54,445 nucleotides of DNA from VRUB01 sp046758085 (lineage in GTDB: Bacteria > Pseudomonadota > Gammaproteobacteria > Acidiferrobacterales > SPGG2), in assembly GCA_046758085.1 (NCBI GenBank), contig JBHHZP010000003.1, positions 1-54,445 of the forward strand. The letters are read 5' to 3'. The notes below the pieces were generated by a model. The model ran no database searches. It saw nothing but the letters and a program-made list of their open reading frames with translations, and had not been told where the DNA came from. A program made the translations under genes and the position numbers. Below, one piece after another: positions 29,301 to 37,635 of this stretch (within the stretch, counting starts at the first letter, position 1; the number at the start of each line of letters is the position of its first letter).

Positions 29301-29560
29301 AGCAACACATCGGGCCTATCCTTGGCGATAATCTCGGCGACCGTTTGCCAGTCAACCGGCTCGATATAGGTCGCGTCCGCCACGTTCGGATCGGTCATAA
29401 TGGTGGCCGGATTGGAGTTGACCAGAATCACCCGATAACCTTCGTCTTTCAGCGCCTTGCACGCCTGCGCACCCGAGTAGTCAAACTCGCATGCCTGACC
29501 GATGATGATGGGGCCAGCACCGATGATCAGGATGCTCTTGATATCCGTGCGTTTTGGCAT
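26336..29560 (-). CDS. carB: Carbamoyl-phosphate synthase large subunit
   Basis: CarB makes carbamoyl phosphate from bicarbonate, two ATP and ammonia delivered by CarA, feeding pyrimidine and arginine synthesis. The 1074-residue protein holds two homologous ATP-grasp halves. The first starts KSILIIGAGPIIIGQACEFD and the second KIMVLGSGPNRIGQGIEFDY. A C-terminal allosteric MGS-like domain (KRAIDVARYFDEQGFEILAT) completes it. The full normal length is intact. It follows carA after repeat element 4. Confidence 0.98.
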   Translation of the reverse strand: MPKRTDIKSILIIGAGPIIIGQACEFDYSGAQACKALKDEGYRVILVNSNPATIMTDPNVADATYIEPVDWQTVAEIIAKDRPDVLLPTMGGQTGLNCALDLDREGVLQHYGVEMIGATRVAIDKAEDRELFKQAMQSIGLKTVRGAIAHSLEAAQQVQAMIGFPVIIRPSFTLGGSGGGVAYNKEEFVKICQRGMEASPTSELLIEESILGWKEYEMEVIRDRNDNCIIVCSIENFDPMGIHTGDSITVAPAQTLTDKEYQLMRNASLACLREIGVDTGGSNVQFAVSPENGRMVIIEMNPRVSRSSALASKATGFPIAKIAAKLAVGYTLDELKNDITGGVTPASFEPTIDYVVTKVPRFTFEKFPKANPHLTTQMKSVGEAMAIGRTFQESLQKALRSLETDSYGFEPRLESAGNAEEAETRLVQELRVPGAERIWYIADAFRFGFALDRIYALTRIDRWFLAQIEELVELEKGIARRGARKRTRKLVRDWKRKGFSDRRLAQLLGTTEEKFRKERHALGVHPVFKRVDSCAAEFEATTAYMYSTYEDECEAHPDAWGKIMVLGSGPNRIGQGIEFDYCCVHAALAMREEGFQTIMVNCNPETVSTDYDTSDRLYFEPLTLEDVLEIIHVEQPTGVIVQYGGQTPLKLARGLASAHVPIIGTSPDSIDLAEDRERFQRLLRRLDLRQPPNATARTLKQAVTLAQKIGYPLVVRPSYVLGGRAMEIVHSRDDLETYMRMAVSVSQDAPVLLDKYLADAIEVDVDAVSDGTRVIVGGIMEHIEEAGVHSGDSACSLPPFSLSKKIQDQLRVQTRQLAQALKVIGLMNIQFAIKDDDIYVLEVNPRASRTVPYVSKATGRALAKIGARCMICRTLDEQGITAEIVPPYFSVKEAVFPFIKFPGVDTVLGPEMKSTGEVMGIGRSFGEAFAKSQAAAGWGIPHKGRMFISVRDADQKRAIDVARYFDEQGFEILATHGTAAVLEAAGVPVKPVNKVSEGRPHIVDMIMNDEIDIIVNTTSDKQSLEDSYAIRREALQHRVTNYTTLSAARAAREAHHHGNGVNINRLQDLHRGTN

Positions 29561-29566
29561 AATTTC

Positions 29567-29650
29567 AGTTGCGAGTATCGAGTAGCGAGATAAATCTCAA
29601 GTGGATGCTGTGCTGTTTCGCTGTACTCGCCACTCGTTACTCACGGCGTG
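29567..29650. repeat. Palindromic heptad-repeat element 4 (carA/carB gap)
   Basis: Left arm units from 29567: AGTTGCG, AGTATCG, AGTAGCG, AGATAAA. The right arm (about 29620-29645), read on minus, is AGTAACG, AGTGGCG, AGTACAG. Both arms carry the variant ending in CG, unlike the CA-ending units of element 3. The right arm lies inside carA and encodes part of its C-terminal tail. Confidence 0.75.
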
Positions 29651-30781
29651 GTTTTTCTGCATCAATTCAATGAATCGGTCGAAGATCGCGCTGATGTCCT
29701 GCGGTCCGGGGCTCGCCTCCGGGTGACCTTGAAATGAAAAAGCAGGCCGGTCCGTGCACGCAAGGCCCTGTATCGAGCCATCGAACAGTGAGCGATGTGT
29801 GACTCTCAGCGACTTCGGTAGCGCGCTGTCGTCCACGGCAAACCCGTGATTCTGGCTGGTAATCATGACCCGCCCGGAGTCGAGCTCGAGCACCGGATGA
29901 TTTGCGCCATGATGGCCGAACTTCATCTTCACCGTCTTGCCCCCCGCTGCCAGCGCGAGCAGCTGATGCCCGAGACAGATACCAAAGATCGGCGCCTTCC
30001 TTTCTAACAATGTCTTGATCGCATCGATCGCGTAGCCGCACGGCTCCGGGTCACCGGGCCCGTTGGACAGAAACACCCCGTCAGGATTTAGAGCGAGCAC
30101 GTCGTGCGCGGTCGTACGCGCAGGCACGACGGTCACCGCGCAACCGCGATCGGCTAACATGCGCAGGATGTTTCGCTTGATCCCGAAATCGTAAGCCATG
30201 ACTCGAAATCGCAGTGGCGCAGGCTCGCCATAACCGCTTCCGAGGGCCCAGCCGCCTGCACTCCAGGCGTAGGACTTCTTGACGCTGACGACCTTGGCGA
30301 GATCCATCCCCTGGAGTCCGGCAAAACCGCGGGCTGCTCGCACTGCCGCTTTCTTGTCGAGGCGGGCGCGCGGTGCGGCCGCCACGATGCAGCCATTTTG
30401 CACTCCTTTTTCGCGTAACAACCGCGTGAGCTTACGTGTGTCTATATCGGCAATGGCCACGACCTGGCGTTTGCCTAAGAACGTCGGCAAATCATGCTCA
30501 GCGCGCCAGTTACTCATTACGGAAGGCAGTTCTCGAATAACGAGACCCGCCGCGTACACACGTGCGGACTCCATGTCCTCGCTGTTCGCTCCGGTGTTAC
30601 CGATGTGCGGGTAAGTCAGGGTGACGATCTGTCTGGCGTAAGAGGGGTCCGTCAGGATCTCCTGATAACCCGTCATAGCGGTGTTGAACACCACCTCACC
30701 AACCGCCTGCCCGGGGACACCGATGGAGCGCCCGCTGAACACCGATCCGTCCTCGAGCGCAAGTACGGCGGACTGTGTCAA
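29597..30781 (-). CDS. carA: Carbamoyl-phosphate synthase small subunit (glutamine amidotransferase)
   Basis: CarA hydrolyses glutamine and passes ammonia to CarB. The product has the N-terminal CarA domain (VGEVVFNTAMTGYQEILTDP) and a class I amidotransferase domain with nucleophile PIFGICLGHQLLALA and the His/Glu motif FQGHPEASPGP. The TTG at 30781 (LTQSAVLALEDGS) matches the E. coli N-terminus; an in-frame extension to 30838 seems too long. The last fifteen residues (VSNEWRVQRNSTAST) are not family sequence: they come from the palindromic repeat between carA and carB. Confidence 0.95.
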   Translation of the reverse strand: MTQSAVLALEDGSVFSGRSIGVPGQAVGEVVFNTAMTGYQEILTDPSYARQIVTLTYPHIGNTGANSEDMESARVYAAGLVIRELPSVMSNWRAEHDLPTFLGKRQVVAIADIDTRKLTRLLREKGVQNGCIVAAAPRARLDKKAAVRAARGFAGLQGMDLAKVVSVKKSYAWSAGGWALGSGYGEPAPLRFRVMAYDFGIKRNILRMLADRGCAVTVVPARTTAHDVLALNPDGVFLSNGPGDPEPCGYAIDAIKTLLERKAPIFGICLGHQLLALAAGGKTVKMKFGHHGANHPVLELDSGRVMITSQNHGFAVDDSALPKSLRVTHRSLFDGSIQGLACTDRPAFSFQGHPEASPGPQDISAIFDRFIELMQKNHAVSNEWRVQRNSTAST

Positions 30782-30836
30782 CCGTTTATTTCCCAAGTAA
30801 ACCTGCCTGCCAACAGAAACAAAAGGGGGCACATAC

Positions 30837-30869
30837 AAAAGCGGGAGATGCGCATCGCGTCTCCCGCTT
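30837..30869 (-). terminator. Hairpin with T-run between dapB and carA
   Basis: On minus, AAGCGGGAGA (30869 downward) and TCTCCCGCTT form a 10-bp stem ending in TTTTG (complement of 30837-30840). It lies 70 nt after the dapB stop and 56 nt before the carA start, so it can end the dapB transcript or attenuate carA. Confidence 0.6.
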
Positions 30870-30938
30870 CATCAACATGCGTAGAAGAAAATCATGATAT
30901 TGGCCGGTGCGAAATCTTACGTAACCGCTTACACAAAA

Positions 30939-31736
30939 TCAACGCAGAGCGAGCACGTCTTGCATGTCAAAGAGGCCTTTGTGCTGCTGCACAACCCAGC
31001 GGGCTGCACGCAGCGCCCCGTCAGCAAAAGCCAGGCGGCTCTGCGCCCGGTGTGTGATCTCCACGCGCTCCCCGGCACCTGCAAACATGACCGTGTGCTC
31101 ACCAACGATCTCTCCGGCACGCAGTACACTGAAACCTATCTGACCGCGAGGCCGCTCGCCGCTGAATCCCTGACGGCCATAAACCGCGCAGTCCTGGATG
31201 GTTCTGCCAAGGGCCTCGGCCACCACGTCGCCCATACGCAGCGCCGTGCCTGAAGGCGCATCGCGCTTGTGCCGGTGATGCGCCTCAATTACCTCAACAT
31301 CGAAGTCATCGCCGAGCACGCGGGCCGTCAGGTCCAGCAGCCGCAGACAAACGTTGACGCCCACACTCATATTGGGTGCAAACACGATGGCGATGTCGGC
31401 AGCGGCTTTGGCAATGTGCTCACGGCCGGCTTCGTCGAGGCCCGTAGTGCCGATGACCATTTTTCGACCGGCGCGGCAACAGATATCCACGTAGCCCCGG
31501 GTCGCATCAGGAGCCGAGAAATCGACCAGTACATCATAGGCCGCACCCCCATCGTCACCGCGCAATGTCACGTCGAGCTTGCCGACGCCGGCCAGCTCGC
31601 CCGCATCGGCGCCGAGGGCGGGACTGTGCGCGCTCTCCAGCGCGGCCGCAACTCGAATATCTCCAGAATCGGCGGCGGCCTTGATGACAGTGCGGCCCAT
31701 CCTTCCGGCAGCGCCGGTAACAGCGATGGTCAACAT
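30939..31736 (-). CDS. dapB: 4-hydroxy-tetrahydrodipicolinate reductase
   Basis: DapB reduces the cyclic product of DapA with NAD(P)H on the way to lysine and diaminopimelate. The 265-residue protein has the Rossmann motif VTGAAGRMGRTVIKAA, the central VLVDFSAPDATRGYV, and the substrate-site motif IEAHHRHKRDAPSGTALRMG with the catalytic His-His and Lys. It stands between dnaJ and carA as in related genomes. Confidence 0.97.
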   Translation of the reverse strand: MLTIAVTGAAGRMGRTVIKAAADSGDIRVAAALESAHSPALGADAGELAGVGKLDVTLRGDDGGAAYDVLVDFSAPDATRGYVDICCRAGRKMVIGTTGLDEAGREHIAKAAADIAIVFAPNMSVGVNVCLRLLDLTARVLGDDFDVEVIEAHHRHKRDAPSGTALRMGDVVAEALGRTIQDCAVYGRQGFSGERPRGQIGFSVLRAGEIVGEHTVMFAGAGERVEITHRAQSRLAFADGALRAARWVVQQHKGLFDMQDVLALR

Positions 31737-31881
31737 GAATTCTCAGCGCTCACGTGTGAGGTTATCCTGCGCACAGAGCATAAAGGATTTGCCGTGCCGG
31801 CGCTAACACTCGCCCATACCCAAAGGCGGTGTGCACGCCCGCAGAGAGTATCGAGCAAACCGCTCACCGGCGCAGGCGGGT

Positions 31882-33015
31882 TCAGCTCGCTTTGCCGAAA
31901 AACGTCTTGAGCTTATCGAGCCACGACTGTTCCCGCGGGTTGTGCCGCGCGCCACCTTTGCGCGTCAGCTCATCAAACTCACGAAGCAGTGCCTTGTGCC
32001 GTTCGGTCAAATTGACCGGGGTTTCTACACTCACGCGGCAGTAGAGGTCGCCCAGGTGTCCGCTACGTACGTTTCTCACCCCTTTTCCGCGTAGCCGAAA
32101 CAGCTTTTCGCTCTGCGTACCGGCAGGAATCTTCAAATTGGCGCGCCCGTCCAGGGTGGGGATCTCCAGCTCCCCTCCGAGCGCGGCCGTCGTGAAGCTC
32201 ACGGGCATCTCGCAGTACAGGTCATCACCGTCACGCTTGAAGATGTCATGGGGTTTAATGCGGATCTCGACATAAAGATCCCCGTGTGGGCCCCCGTGCT
32301 CACCCGCCTCGCCTTCCCCTGCAAGTCGAATCTGGTCGCCCTCATCAACACCGCCGGGAACTTTCACAGAAAGCGTTTTGGTATGTTTGACCCGCCCCCG
32401 CCCCCGGCATTCCGGACATGGGTTCGTAATGACCTTGCCGCTACCGCGGCAGTTCGGACAGGTTTGCTGGATCGAGAAAAATCCCTGCTGCATGCGCACC
32501 TGACCGTGACCGCCACAGGTGTCGCAGGTCTGCGCAGTGGTGCCGGCTTTTGCCCCGCTCCCGCCACAGGCCGCACAGTTGTCCAGCACCGGCACCCGGA
32601 TCTGCACGGTGGTGCCGCTGACGGCCTGCTCCAGCGTCAGCGCAAGCCGGTAGCGCAGATCGGCGCCGCGACGTACCTGCGAGGCGCCACGTCTGGTGCC
32701 GCCGAAGATATCACCAAAGACATCGCTGAATATATCGGAAAAGCTGCTTGCATCACCGGCCCCGTAGAAGCCACCGGCACCCATCGAGGGATCTACACCG
32801 GCGTGGCCGAACTGATCGTAGGCCGCTCGTTTTTGCGCATCGGTCAGAATTTCGTACGCCTGCTGGGCCTCCTTGAATTGTTCCTCCGCGGCCCTGTCAC
32901 CGGGATTGCGATCGGGATGGTACTTCATCGCCAGCCTGCGATAGGCCTTCTTGATCTCAGCCTCCGAGGCATTGCGTGTCACCCCGAGAATTTCGTAGTA
33001 ATCCCTTTGCGACAT
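31882..33015 (-). CDS. dnaJ: Chaperone DnaJ (Hsp40)
   Basis: DnaJ delivers unfolded clients to DnaK and stimulates its ATPase. The 377-residue type I protein has a J domain with MKYHPDRNPG, a Gly/Phe-rich region (GAGGFYGAGDASSFSDIF), four zinc repeats (CAACGGSG, CDTCGGHG, CPNCRGSG, CPECRGRG) and the C-terminal client domains. The ATG at 33015 (MSQRDYYEILGV) is the family start; a TTG six codons earlier is less likely. It follows dnaK by about 200 bp. Confidence 0.97.
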   Translation of the reverse strand: MSQRDYYEILGVTRNASEAEIKKAYRRLAMKYHPDRNPGDRAAEEQFKEAQQAYEILTDAQKRAAYDQFGHAGVDPSMGAGGFYGAGDASSFSDIFSDVFGDIFGGTRRGASQVRRGADLRYRLALTLEQAVSGTTVQIRVPVLDNCAACGGSGAKAGTTAQTCDTCGGHGQVRMQQGFFSIQQTCPNCRGSGKVITNPCPECRGRGRVKHTKTLSVKVPGGVDEGDQIRLAGEGEAGEHGGPHGDLYVEIRIKPHDIFKRDGDDLYCEMPVSFTTAALGGELEIPTLDGRANLKIPAGTQSEKLFRLRGKGVRNVRSGHLGDLYCRVSVETPVNLTERHKALLREFDELTRKGGARHNPREQSWLDKLKTFFGKAS

Positions 33016-33187
33016 CTCACTAGCGCTACCCAAGAATCCACAGAGATTTTAGCCTATGACACACGACGTGGCCGGCACGCGCGTGCGCGTGCCCGCCGCC
33101 TTCGGCGACGAGCTTAGACGCTTGCCGTCTCCGTGTGATCTGTAAGGTGCGCATCCACCCCACAGCAATCAGGCTTTATTACGAAGA

Positions 33188-33209
33188 TGCTGAAAACAGT
33201 CTTTCAGCA
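33188..33209 (-). terminator. Hairpin after dnaK
   Basis: TGCTGAAA (33188-33195) and TTTCAGCA (33202-33209) form an 8-bp stem with a 6-nt loop, 5 nt past the dnaK stop on minus. There is only a weak T-rich tail (ATCTTCG), so it may be a partial terminator or a 3' stabiliser between dnaK and dnaJ. The rest of 33034-33187 holds a short alternating GC/GT palindrome near 33076 and no gene. Confidence 0.4.
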
Positions 33210-33214
33210 GCCTG

Positions 33215-35158
33215 CTACTTTTTGCCTTTGCTCTCCTTCACTTCCTCGAACTCGGCGTCCACCACATTCTCTTCTTGCGCTGGCCCGGCGCCGGTATCGG
33301 CTGGCGCTTCCGCACCTGCCGCGGACTCGGCCCCGGCACCACCCTGCGCGTACATCTGCTCGGCCAGCTTGTGACTGGCCTCGGCCAGTGCCTGTGTCTT
33401 TTGCTGGATTGCGTCCTTGTCGTCTTCCTTGACAACCGCCTCCAGCTCTTTGATCGCCGACTCGATCTTGTCCTTTTCCGCGGCGTCGAGCTTCTCGCCC
33501 ATCTCCTGCACGGACTTGCGCACGCTGTGGATCATGGCTTCGGCCTGGTTGCGCGCATCCACCAGCTCGCGTGCTTTCTTGTCCTCCTCAGCGTGGGCCT
33601 CGGCATCTTGAACCATGCGGTTTATTTCATCTTCGCTCAGCCCTGAGCTGGACTTGATGACGATCTTGTTTTCCTTGCCCGTCGCCTTGTCCTTGGCCGA
33701 CACGTGCAGGATGCCGTTGGCGTCGATATCGAAGGTAACATCGATCTGTGGCACACCGCGCGGTGCGGGAGGAATATCGGTCAGATCGAACCTTCCCAAG
33801 GACTTGTTGCCTGCCGCGATCTCGCGCTCGCCTTGCAGCACGTGAACGGTCACGGCGGTCTGATTGTCGTCGGCGGTCGAGAAGATCTGGTTCGCCTTCG
33901 TCGGTATCGTCGTGTTCTTCTGGATCAGCTTGGTCATCACTCCGCCTAGAGTCTCGATGCCCAGCGACAGCGGCGTCACGTCGAGCAGCAGCACATCCTT
34001 GACATCACCACCCAGCACACCGCCCTGGATCGCGGCGCCAACCGCCACGGCCTCGTCCGGGTTCACGTCCTTGCGCGGCTCCTTGCCGAAGAAGTTCTTT
34101 ACCGCCTCCTGCACCTTGGGCATGCGCGTCTGCCCACCCACCAATATCACATCATCCACGTCGCTGGCCTTGAGGCCGGCGTCTTTCAGCGCGATCTTGC
34201 ATGGCTCGATCGTGCGTGCGATCAGATCCTCGACTAACGCCTCGAGCTTGGCGCGAGTTACCTTGATGTTCAGATGCTTTGGCCCGCTGGCGTCCGCGGT
34301 GATATAGGGAAGATTGACCTCGGTCTGCTGCGCCGAGGATAACTCGATCTTGGCTTTCTCGGCCGCGTCCTTCAGGCGCTGCAACGCCAGCGGATCGTTG
34401 TGCAGATCGATCCCATTGTCCTTTTTGAACTCGTCCGCCAGATAATCGATCAGGCGCCGGTCGAAATCCTCACCGCCGAGGAAGGTGTCGCCGTTCGTGG
34501 ACAGCACTTCAAACTGGTGCTCACCATCAACACTGGCAATCTCGATGATAGAGATGTCAAAGGTCCCCCCGCCGAGGTCATAGACAGCTATCTTGCGATC
34601 GCCTTCCTTTTTGTCCAGACCAAAAGCCAGCGCCGCGGCCGTTGGCTCATTGATAATACGTTTTACATCGAGCCCGGCAATTCGTCCGGCGTCTTTGGTT
34701 GCCTGGCGCTGCGAATCGTTAAAGTAGGCCGGTACGGTAATCACGGCCTCCTTGATCTCTTCACCGACGTAATCCTCCGCCGTTTTCTTCATCTTCTGAA
34801 GCACGCGCGCCGAGACCTCCGGCGGCGCCATCTGCTTACCCTTGACCTCCACCCAGGCATCACCATTTTTTGCCTTGACGATCTTATAGGGCATTAACTT
34901 GATGTCGCGCTGCACCACTTCTTCATCAAACCGGCGTCCGATTAGCCGCTTCGTTGCGAATACGGTGTTATGAGGATTGGTGATCGCCTGGCGTTTTGCG
35001 GCTGCCCCGACGAGAACCTCGCCTTCGTCGGTGTAGGCGACAACTGAAGGTGTCGTGCGATCTCCTTCGCTGTTCTCGATCACCCGGGCCTTGCCGCTCT
35101 CCATCAATGCGACACACGAGTTGGTGGTGCCTAGGTCAATGCCGATAATCTTCGCCAT
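33215..35158 (-). CDS. dnaK: Chaperone DnaK (Hsp70)
   Basis: DnaK is the main cytosolic Hsp70. The 647-residue protein opens MAKIIGIDLGTTNSCVALME and has the ATPase signatures VYDLGGGTFDISIIEI and VILVGGQTRMPKVQE, the substrate-binding domain (VTPLSLGIETLGGV), and a C-terminal lid with a Gly/Ala-rich linker ending EEVKESKGKK. AGAGGAAAAGAACC precedes the ATG. An RpoH-like promoter lies in the 81-bp gap after grpE. Confidence 0.98.
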   Translation of the reverse strand: MAKIIGIDLGTTNSCVALMESGKARVIENSEGDRTTPSVVAYTDEGEVLVGAAAKRQAITNPHNTVFATKRLIGRRFDEEVVQRDIKLMPYKIVKAKNGDAWVEVKGKQMAPPEVSARVLQKMKKTAEDYVGEEIKEAVITVPAYFNDSQRQATKDAGRIAGLDVKRIINEPTAAALAFGLDKKEGDRKIAVYDLGGGTFDISIIEIASVDGEHQFEVLSTNGDTFLGGEDFDRRLIDYLADEFKKDNGIDLHNDPLALQRLKDAAEKAKIELSSAQQTEVNLPYITADASGPKHLNIKVTRAKLEALVEDLIARTIEPCKIALKDAGLKASDVDDVILVGGQTRMPKVQEAVKNFFGKEPRKDVNPDEAVAVGAAIQGGVLGGDVKDVLLLDVTPLSLGIETLGGVMTKLIQKNTTIPTKANQIFSTADDNQTAVTVHVLQGEREIAAGNKSLGRFDLTDIPPAPRGVPQIDVTFDIDANGILHVSAKDKATGKENKIVIKSSSGLSEDEINRMVQDAEAHAEEDKKARELVDARNQAEAMIHSVRKSVQEMGEKLDAAEKDKIESAIKELEAVVKEDDKDAIQQKTQALAEASHKLAEQMYAQGGAGAESAAGAEAPADTGAGPAQEENVVDAEFEEVKESKGKK

Positions 35159-35200
35159 GGTTCTTTTCCTCTGGATTTCGAGGTCTGTACCTCGATTAAA

Positions 35201-35244
35201 TTAGCACTATCAAATGACATGAGGCCCGATTTGGGCATTTCAAG
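35201..35244 (-). promoter_or_regulatory. RpoH (sigma-32)-like promoter of dnaK, with half-CIRCE
   Basis: On minus, CTTGAAA (35244-35238), a 13-nt spacer, then CCTCATGT (35224-35217), one base off CCCCATNT. The -35 box overlaps the grpE stop codon. Just downstream, TAGTGCTAA (35209-35201) matches the inner half of a CIRCE operator, but the other half is absent. Confidence 0.6.
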
Positions 35245-35917
35245 GGGTGCTATCTCCGTTTTTATTCGCCCCGCGCGCCTTGGCCACGATGACCATCGCC
35301 GGGCGCAGCAGCCTGTCGTGCAGCAGGTATCCCTTTTGCACGACCTGCACCACATGGCCAGCAGGCACCTGCTCGCTTTCGACCATGCCCACCGCCTGGT
35401 GCTTCTCGGGATCGAACTTCTCGTGCTCAGGATTAATAACGGAGAGTGCAAATTTCTGAAACACGCTGTCCATGAGCTTCAAGGTCAGATCCAGCCCTTC
35501 GTGCATTTGCGCCAGCGCAGTCTGGTTCTCCTGCTCTATGTCCACCGTTCGGGCAAGCTCAAGGCTGTCGCGCACGGCCAGCATCTCCGTCGCCAGTCGC
35601 TCGATGCCGTACTTGCGGGCATTGGCCATGTCGATTTCCGCGCGACGCCGGACATTGTCAGCCTCGGCTTTGGCCCTGAGAAACTTATCCAGTTCTTCCT
35701 CCGCTTTGAGGCGAGTGGCCTCCAGCTCCGCCTGCAGTTGAGTGAGCTCGTTCTCAAGCCCTGTCTCGCGCTGCGGTTTTGCCCCACCGCGCTCAGCCCC
35801 CGCGGTACCGGCTGCAGCGGGCGCTGGCTTTCGCGCGCCCTGGCTGTCTTTCATGCTGGTTTGGGGGGCTACCGAAGGTTCGGCGCGTTTTTTTTCCGCG
35901 TGTTTCTTGCCGCCCAT
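35240..35917 (-). CDS. grpE: Nucleotide exchange factor GrpE
   Basis: GrpE releases ADP from DnaK. The 225-residue protein has a low-complexity charged N-terminus (residues 1-55), a long helix (about 58-110, LTQLQAELEATRLKAEEELD), and the beta domain with FDPEKHQAVGMVESEQVPAG and VQKGYLLHDRLLRPAMVIVA. GAGGG precedes the ATG. It opens the grpE-dnaK-dnaJ group behind a strong RpoH-like promoter. Confidence 0.97.
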   Translation of the reverse strand: MGGKKHAEKKRAEPSVAPQTSMKDSQGARKPAPAAAGTAGAERGGAKPQRETGLENELTQLQAELEATRLKAEEELDKFLRAKAEADNVRRRAEIDMANARKYGIERLATEMLAVRDSLELARTVDIEQENQTALAQMHEGLDLTLKLMDSVFQKFALSVINPEHEKFDPEKHQAVGMVESEQVPAGHVVQVVQKGYLLHDRLLRPAMVIVAKARGANKNGDSTP

Positions 35918-36378
35918 TATGGCCCTCGTTTCGTATTGGAGCAGTCAGTCGATTGTCCTTGAACTCTTTATGGGGTCCCCCGGCGGGGTTTCAAGCGGCT
36001 TGGGCGCGCTGCCGACGGTGCCGAGGGACATGCTGCCATGTTTCTGGGTTGCTAAGGCGCTGAACCATATGGCTGGCCGAAAACCACGTTTGCGGCGCAG
36101 CGAGTTTGAAAACCGACATACAAGGCACCGCTTGCTCCCCCATCCCGGCGTGAGCCCCGCAAAACCCGTTAACACTGGAGGGTGTTTTGTGACGGGGCCC
36201 CCGTGCAGACCTGAACGGCACCTTTATTTGCGAGACTCGCCATGAATACCGCCCGGCAGGCTCACCGCCCGCATCCCCCGGCTTGCGGCAACCTGAGAAA
36301 ACAAACGCTCGATGCGCGTTCTGGCCTGGGCGGGAGCTTATGGGGCAGTGGCCAGGAAGGTCTTTTACCAACAACCTG
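35918..36378. other. Gene-free stretch between hrcA and grpE
   Basis: 461 bp on the minus-strand path from hrcA to grpE. It holds the RpoH-like promoter near its left end (35968-35995). No frame on either strand shows a family I recognise, and the longer open frames here are low-complexity and rich in Arg, Ser and Pro. I saw no clear terminator for hrcA. Confidence 0.5.
35968..35995 (-). promoter_or_regulatory. RpoH (sigma-32)-like promoter of grpE
   Basis: On minus, CTTGAAA (35995-35989), a 13-nt spacer, and CCCCATAA (35975-35968). This is close to the sigma-32 consensus CTTGAAA / CCCCATNT. It lies about 50 nt upstream of the grpE start. Confidence 0.7.
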
Positions 36379-37422
36379 TCAGCGCCCGAGGGAGGAGAGC
36401 GCACCGCCGAGAAGCTTTGCGGTGATATCGACGAAGGGAATAACGTGCTCATAGGGCATGCGGGTGGGCCCGATCACTCCGAGCGTCCCAACCACCTCGC
36501 CGTCTGCGGTATAAGGTGCGGCCACCACACTGCAATCTTCCAGTGCCTCGTAGCCTGACTCGCTGCCGATGAAGATCTTGACCCCGGCCGCTCGCATACT
36601 TAGGTCGAGCAGGTGCAATAGATCGCGCTTGCTGGTGAACGTATCAAACAGCTTGCGCAGCTTCTGGATGTCGCCAAGCTCGGGGAATTCCATCAGGTTG
36701 GACTCCCCGCTCACCACGAGATCGTCACCCTCGCGCGTCTCATCCAGAAACACACGACGCGCCATTTCTATGGCCAACTGCATCATGCGTTGCATGTCCT
36801 CGGTGACGCGCTGCATATCCGTCACGAGCGCGCGTTTCACCGCGCCCAGAGGCATGCCGCTGTAGGTTTCGTTGAAATAGTTAGCGGCCTGGACCAGCTC
36901 AGCCGGCGAGTAGCGCCGCTCGGTGTGAATAATCCGGTTCTGTACCTGGCCGTCCTGGGTGACCAGGATCACCAGCACACGTTGCCCGGAAAGCCCGACG
37001 AACTCGAGTTGGTGAAATCCCACCTGACTCTCGCGCCGGGAAATCATGATGATACCGGCGAGCTGCGTCATCTCGGAGAGCAGATGGGAGGTCGATTCGA
37101 TCAGGTGTTGCGGGTCTTCCTCGGTACGAAATTCGTGCTCGAACTTGCGCACCTGCTCGGCATCAAGCGGCTGCACCGTAAGCAGACTGTCAACGAAGAC
37201 CCGGTAACCGAGCTGCGTCGGTATGCGCCCGGCCGAGGTGTGGGGCGAGTGCACGAGCCCCATTTCTTCCAGGTCCGCCATCACGTTGCGGATCGTGGCC
37301 GGGCTCAGGTCCAGGCTGGTCTTTTTCGCCAGCGTACGCGAGCCCACCGGCTGGCCATCGGCGATGTAACGCTCAACCAGCATCTTTAGCAGAAACTCGG
37401 CGCGCGGGGTCAACTCAGTCAT
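36379..37422 (-). CDS. hrcA: Heat-inducible transcription repressor HrcA
   Basis: HrcA binds CIRCE operators and represses chaperone genes until heat stress titrates GroEL. The 347-residue protein has a winged-helix N-terminus (FLLKMLVERYIADGQPVGSR then TIRNVMADLEEMGLVHSPHT) and a GAF-like body ending GVIGPTRMPYEHVIPFVDI. The ATG at 37422 fits family N-termini; a GTG at 37440 is also in frame. It has an almost perfect CIRCE 28 bp upstream, so it is probably autoregulated. Confidence 0.96.
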   Translation of the reverse strand: MTELTPRAEFLLKMLVERYIADGQPVGSRTLAKKTSLDLSPATIRNVMADLEEMGLVHSPHTSAGRIPTQLGYRVFVDSLLTVQPLDAEQVRKFEHEFRTEEDPQHLIESTSHLLSEMTQLAGIIMISRRESQVGFHQLEFVGLSGQRVLVILVTQDGQVQNRIIHTERRYSPAELVQAANYFNETYSGMPLGAVKRALVTDMQRVTEDMQRMMQLAIEMARRVFLDETREGDDLVVSGESNLMEFPELGDIQKLRKLFDTFTSKRDLLHLLDLSMRAAGVKIFIGSESGYEALEDCSVVAAPYTADGEVVGTLGVIGPTRMPYEHVIPFVDITAKLLGGALSSLGR

Positions 37423-37450
37423 TGCAGTATATGTGCTCACATTACGCTAA

Positions 37451-37477
37451 TTAGCACTCTCAACACTCGAGTGCCAA
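37451..37477 (-). promoter_or_regulatory. CIRCE operator upstream of hrcA
   Basis: TTAGCACTC, nine bases, GAGTGCCAA. This matches CIRCE (TTAGCACTC-N9-GAGTGCTAA) except for one base. It lies immediately upstream of hrcA in the divergent gap with nadK, so HrcA likely represses its own gene here. Confidence 0.88.
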
Positions 37478-37635
37478 AACCCACCCTAACAACACGCCCC
37501 GGAGGTGTCAACCCGCATCCGCAGCCAGGTGAGCGTGCTCCCGGGCCCCGGACCGCCGGCGTAGCTGCCGGCCGCATTTGGTTACGGTTGACCACGCCCT
37601 ATGCTAGTTTATCCAGACCAAGATTGGATGAATGC

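Noticed and set aside
35991..36452. A 153-codon frame on minus between hrcA and grpE
   Set aside because: It overlaps the hrcA 3' end and the grpE promoter, and the composition is low-complexity with no recognised family.
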